From positions 30,627,324 to 30,691,323 of the forward strand of contig NC_052349.1 of the NCBI RefSeq assembly GCF_009727055.1: a stretch of DNA of 64,000 nucleotides, in the 5' to 3' direction. A program made the position numbers and the translations under genes. This document shows, piece by piece, positions 61,932 to 64,000 of this stretch. The stretch's first letter is position 1. Each line of letters opens with the position of its first letter. This DNA is from Benincasa hispida. Taxonomy: Eukaryota > Streptophyta > Magnoliopsida > Cucurbitales > Cucurbitaceae. The notes under the pieces were generated by a model, which ran no database searches, had not been told where the DNA came from, and saw only the letters and a list, made by a program, of their open reading frames with translations.

Positions 61932-63440
61932 CCTGGTAACACTACGGATACGACCCACTTTGTAGAGGTTTGCAAGTATTGTAAACTACTACAGATGGTA
62001 GATCCTGGCCATTCATGTGGAGTCATGCGAGCAAAGGTATCCTATACAAAGAGTTTGTATAAGACCTGAACCATGAAATGATTAGACTCTATATATAACG
62101 CCGTTGATACGGGAGACTTACATCTCACCTAAACGACCATAGGTGACACGACCTCAATCCTGAGTGTTTTGGGAACTACTGCCTTTGAGGGCGGTCCTTT
62201 GATTAGTATGGGTGAGAGTGGACAGATTGCCAACTCAACATGCCTACCTTTTTTGGGGATTTGCTGATCTGGGAGCTGGGAACTCAATCCACAAGATGGA
62301 ATTCACTCCTTTTTTGAAGCAGGGATAAATAGAGAGATTTCTCCCTTAAGGGCTGATTCTGGAGCTTGAACATAGTGGCCACAACTTCTCTTTGAAAGAG
62401 AAGACTCAGTCATAGTTATGTTCATTAGAGGGATCAGTGGTACTTAAGGAGATAGATGTAACTATAGGGGCATAATGGTTATTGGCCCAGCTGTACTTAC
62501 GAGCGATCTATGAAAGGTTGTCGCATTACTTATTGGTTAAGATGGACACATAATATATCTGTGGTAAGGAGAGTTCAGCTGTCGATCTTTAGTGGAGTGC
62601 CTGGCAGTTAACGGATGGTGGATCCCGTGACTAAAGAGTTTAATCAGTTATTCATGTACCGTTGGAGCTTCGAGCTACCAGTCCATGAGGTCCCCTTGGT
62701 AGCTCAATGAATTCAGTTGAGGATAAGTTATTGATGTTTGTTTGAAATGTTCAAATTGACAAGAGGTATTTTGATTATATATGATATAATCGGTTTGATG
62801 TATGAGATACACCTAGTAGAGGATTGATATAAATGAGATTTACATGAAGTACCATGGAATAGAAAAAGAACTATGGTTTATATGTTTCATGAGATGAAAT
62901 ATTAAAACTATAGGTTATAAATATAGTATGATAAGTTGGTTATCATTTGTGTTTATAATAATATTCATCATTAGATAATTAATCCTTTTTCTTTTAAATA
63001 ACCAAAGTAGTGGGTGGTTACTGAATCATGGTAACCGTGAATTTAAAAGGAAAATGATTTTCCTATTTTGAAAAGATGTTTTACAAAAGTTTTGTAAAAA
63101 GATTTTGAGTTTTCTCTCTCGCACAAAAGAAACTCACGTAGTCGTCAAGTAAATACAGATTTACTAAACGACGGCTGGGTGAACTAAACGATCGTGCAGT
63201 GGCGAGCTAAATGATTGTGTAGTATTTACTAAACGATCGCATAGTTTTGCTAGACGATTGCTTGCCCAAAGTAAACGATCGTGTAGTGTCTGTAGGCGAC
63301 AAGACAGGCTAAACGATGAACTAAACATCGCGCATAGCATTTTGCTAGACGATCGCTTAGCTTTATTTAAACGATTGGGCATCGGCCTATGTGATAGGTC
63401 TCCGCCATCTCCCACTTGCCCAGTCGTCTATGCGATCGGT
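61932..63440 (+). repeat. Copia 3' LTR, second part, cut at an inversion junction
   Basis: It continues with CCTGGTAACACTACGGATAC and follows the 5' LTR through ACTAAAGAGTTTA, TAAACGATCG clusters and ATAGGTCTCCGCCATCTCCC. After GTGTTTCCTCCTTC (about 63440) it no longer matches 56830 onward; the remaining 460 bp of the LTR are missing. Confidence 0.88.
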
Positions 63441-63665
63441 GTTTCCTCCTTCGTGGGAGAAAGGGATGACTATTGTATCGTCGAGTGTGCTTGATCGTTT
63501 AGATCGTGATACACAATCGTGTAGGTTTAGCTAAGCGTTCGTGTATCAAAAGGTAAACGTTCGTGTAGTAAACGTAAGCGATCGTTTAGAAATCGTGGGC
63601 GATCGTTTAGTACGCAGGTGTTCGATCGTTTAGGAAGACGGGCGTTATCGTATAGGCTCTCAACG
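63165..63665. repeat. CGATCGTTTAG word clusters on both sides of the inversion junction
   Basis: Left of 63400 the words read TAAACGATCG; right of 63480 they read CGATCGTTTAG, the reverse complement. About twenty copies occur in all. They have the same origin as the cluster at 47380. Confidence 0.85.
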
Positions 63666-64000
63666 CTAAGCGATCGTATACTTTCACACCGTGAGCAATT
63701 TTTCGGATCTCTTTCATGTGTCTCGCAAAATGAAAACTATTTTCATTTTTATTCTTCAGTTACTAGAACTGAATCGAACTTCCCACTATCGCACGAATCT
63801 GGAGAAAAACTCGGCCAATTATCATATAACCGCCCATTTAATTGATTAATTAATATATCATATTATATTCTTAACCTATAGTTTGATATCATATATCTAC
63901 TATAGTGTTTTCTCCTCTACTTGATATAAATTATATTTATATCCAATTTCCTCCAAAATAATATATCTCATACATTTAGCCAATCACATCATATATAATT
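63441..64000 (-). repeat. Related copia LTR in inverted orientation, running off the right edge
   Basis: The reverse complement of 63850-64000 matches the region 46990-47130 of the copia LTR (words GATTATATATGAT, TGTATGAGATA, AAACTATAGGTTA). The reverse complement of 63480-63700 carries the CTAAACGATCG cluster expected next. So a second, more diverged LTR lies head-to-head with the truncated one. Confidence 0.75.

Overview
The window is nuclear DNA from a flowering plant, most likely a eudicot. Intron-containing plant genes, tRNA-Met-primed Ty1/copia and Ty3/gypsy retrotransposons, a CACTA transposon and very AT-rich intergenic DNA all point that way. The wording of the retrotransposon proteins and the hAT and copia repeats recalls Cucurbitaceae; that placement is recognition from memory and was not checked by a search.

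Only three host genes are supported, in a central island of about 16 kb. On the + strand at 27656-29524 is an intronless 622-residue P-class PPR protein, probably the NUWA/EMB1796 (At3g49240) orthologue, a mitochondrial protein. On the - strand at 31142-34154 is a three-exon SINA-type RING E3 ubiquitin ligase (SINAT family, 331 aa). On the - strand at 37410-43684 is a fifteen-exon mitochondrial ClpX-type AAA+ unfoldase (577 aa). All ClpX and SINAT splice junctions could be read as GT..AG with matching phases. Both introns and spacers carry small transposons: MITEs, a degraded LINE in ClpX intron 13, and a dead hAT transposase upstream of the PPR gene.

Left flank (1-26 kb): a decayed Ty1/copia element (1-3650) is followed by a repeat of unknown identity (3652-4909). 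A CACTA-like transposon spans 5435-17216, with a TAT target duplication on both sides. It shares two blocks with the preceding repeat, but between the blocks it holds about 9.6 kb of DNA that looks like plant mitochondrial intergenic sequence. That insert has higher G+C, short direct repeats and buried gypsy and copia pol fragments. Further right lie copia and gypsy LTR fragments and AT-rich DNA.

Right flank (45.5-64 kb): a nested retrotransposon stack that can be dated by its junctions. A copia element (LTR start 45916, internal part 57296-60003, 3' LTR from 60004) carries a complete Tekay-like gypsy element in its 5' LTR (47583-56768, target duplication ACCTA). Its 3' LTR carries a solo LTR of another family (60238-61926, target duplication CTGAT). 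The 3' LTR then meets an inverted related LTR that runs off the right edge. None of the transposon coding regions is intact. Two assembly gaps (15185 and 50737-50751) are flanked by exact duplications of the same sequence and look like unmerged contig ends.
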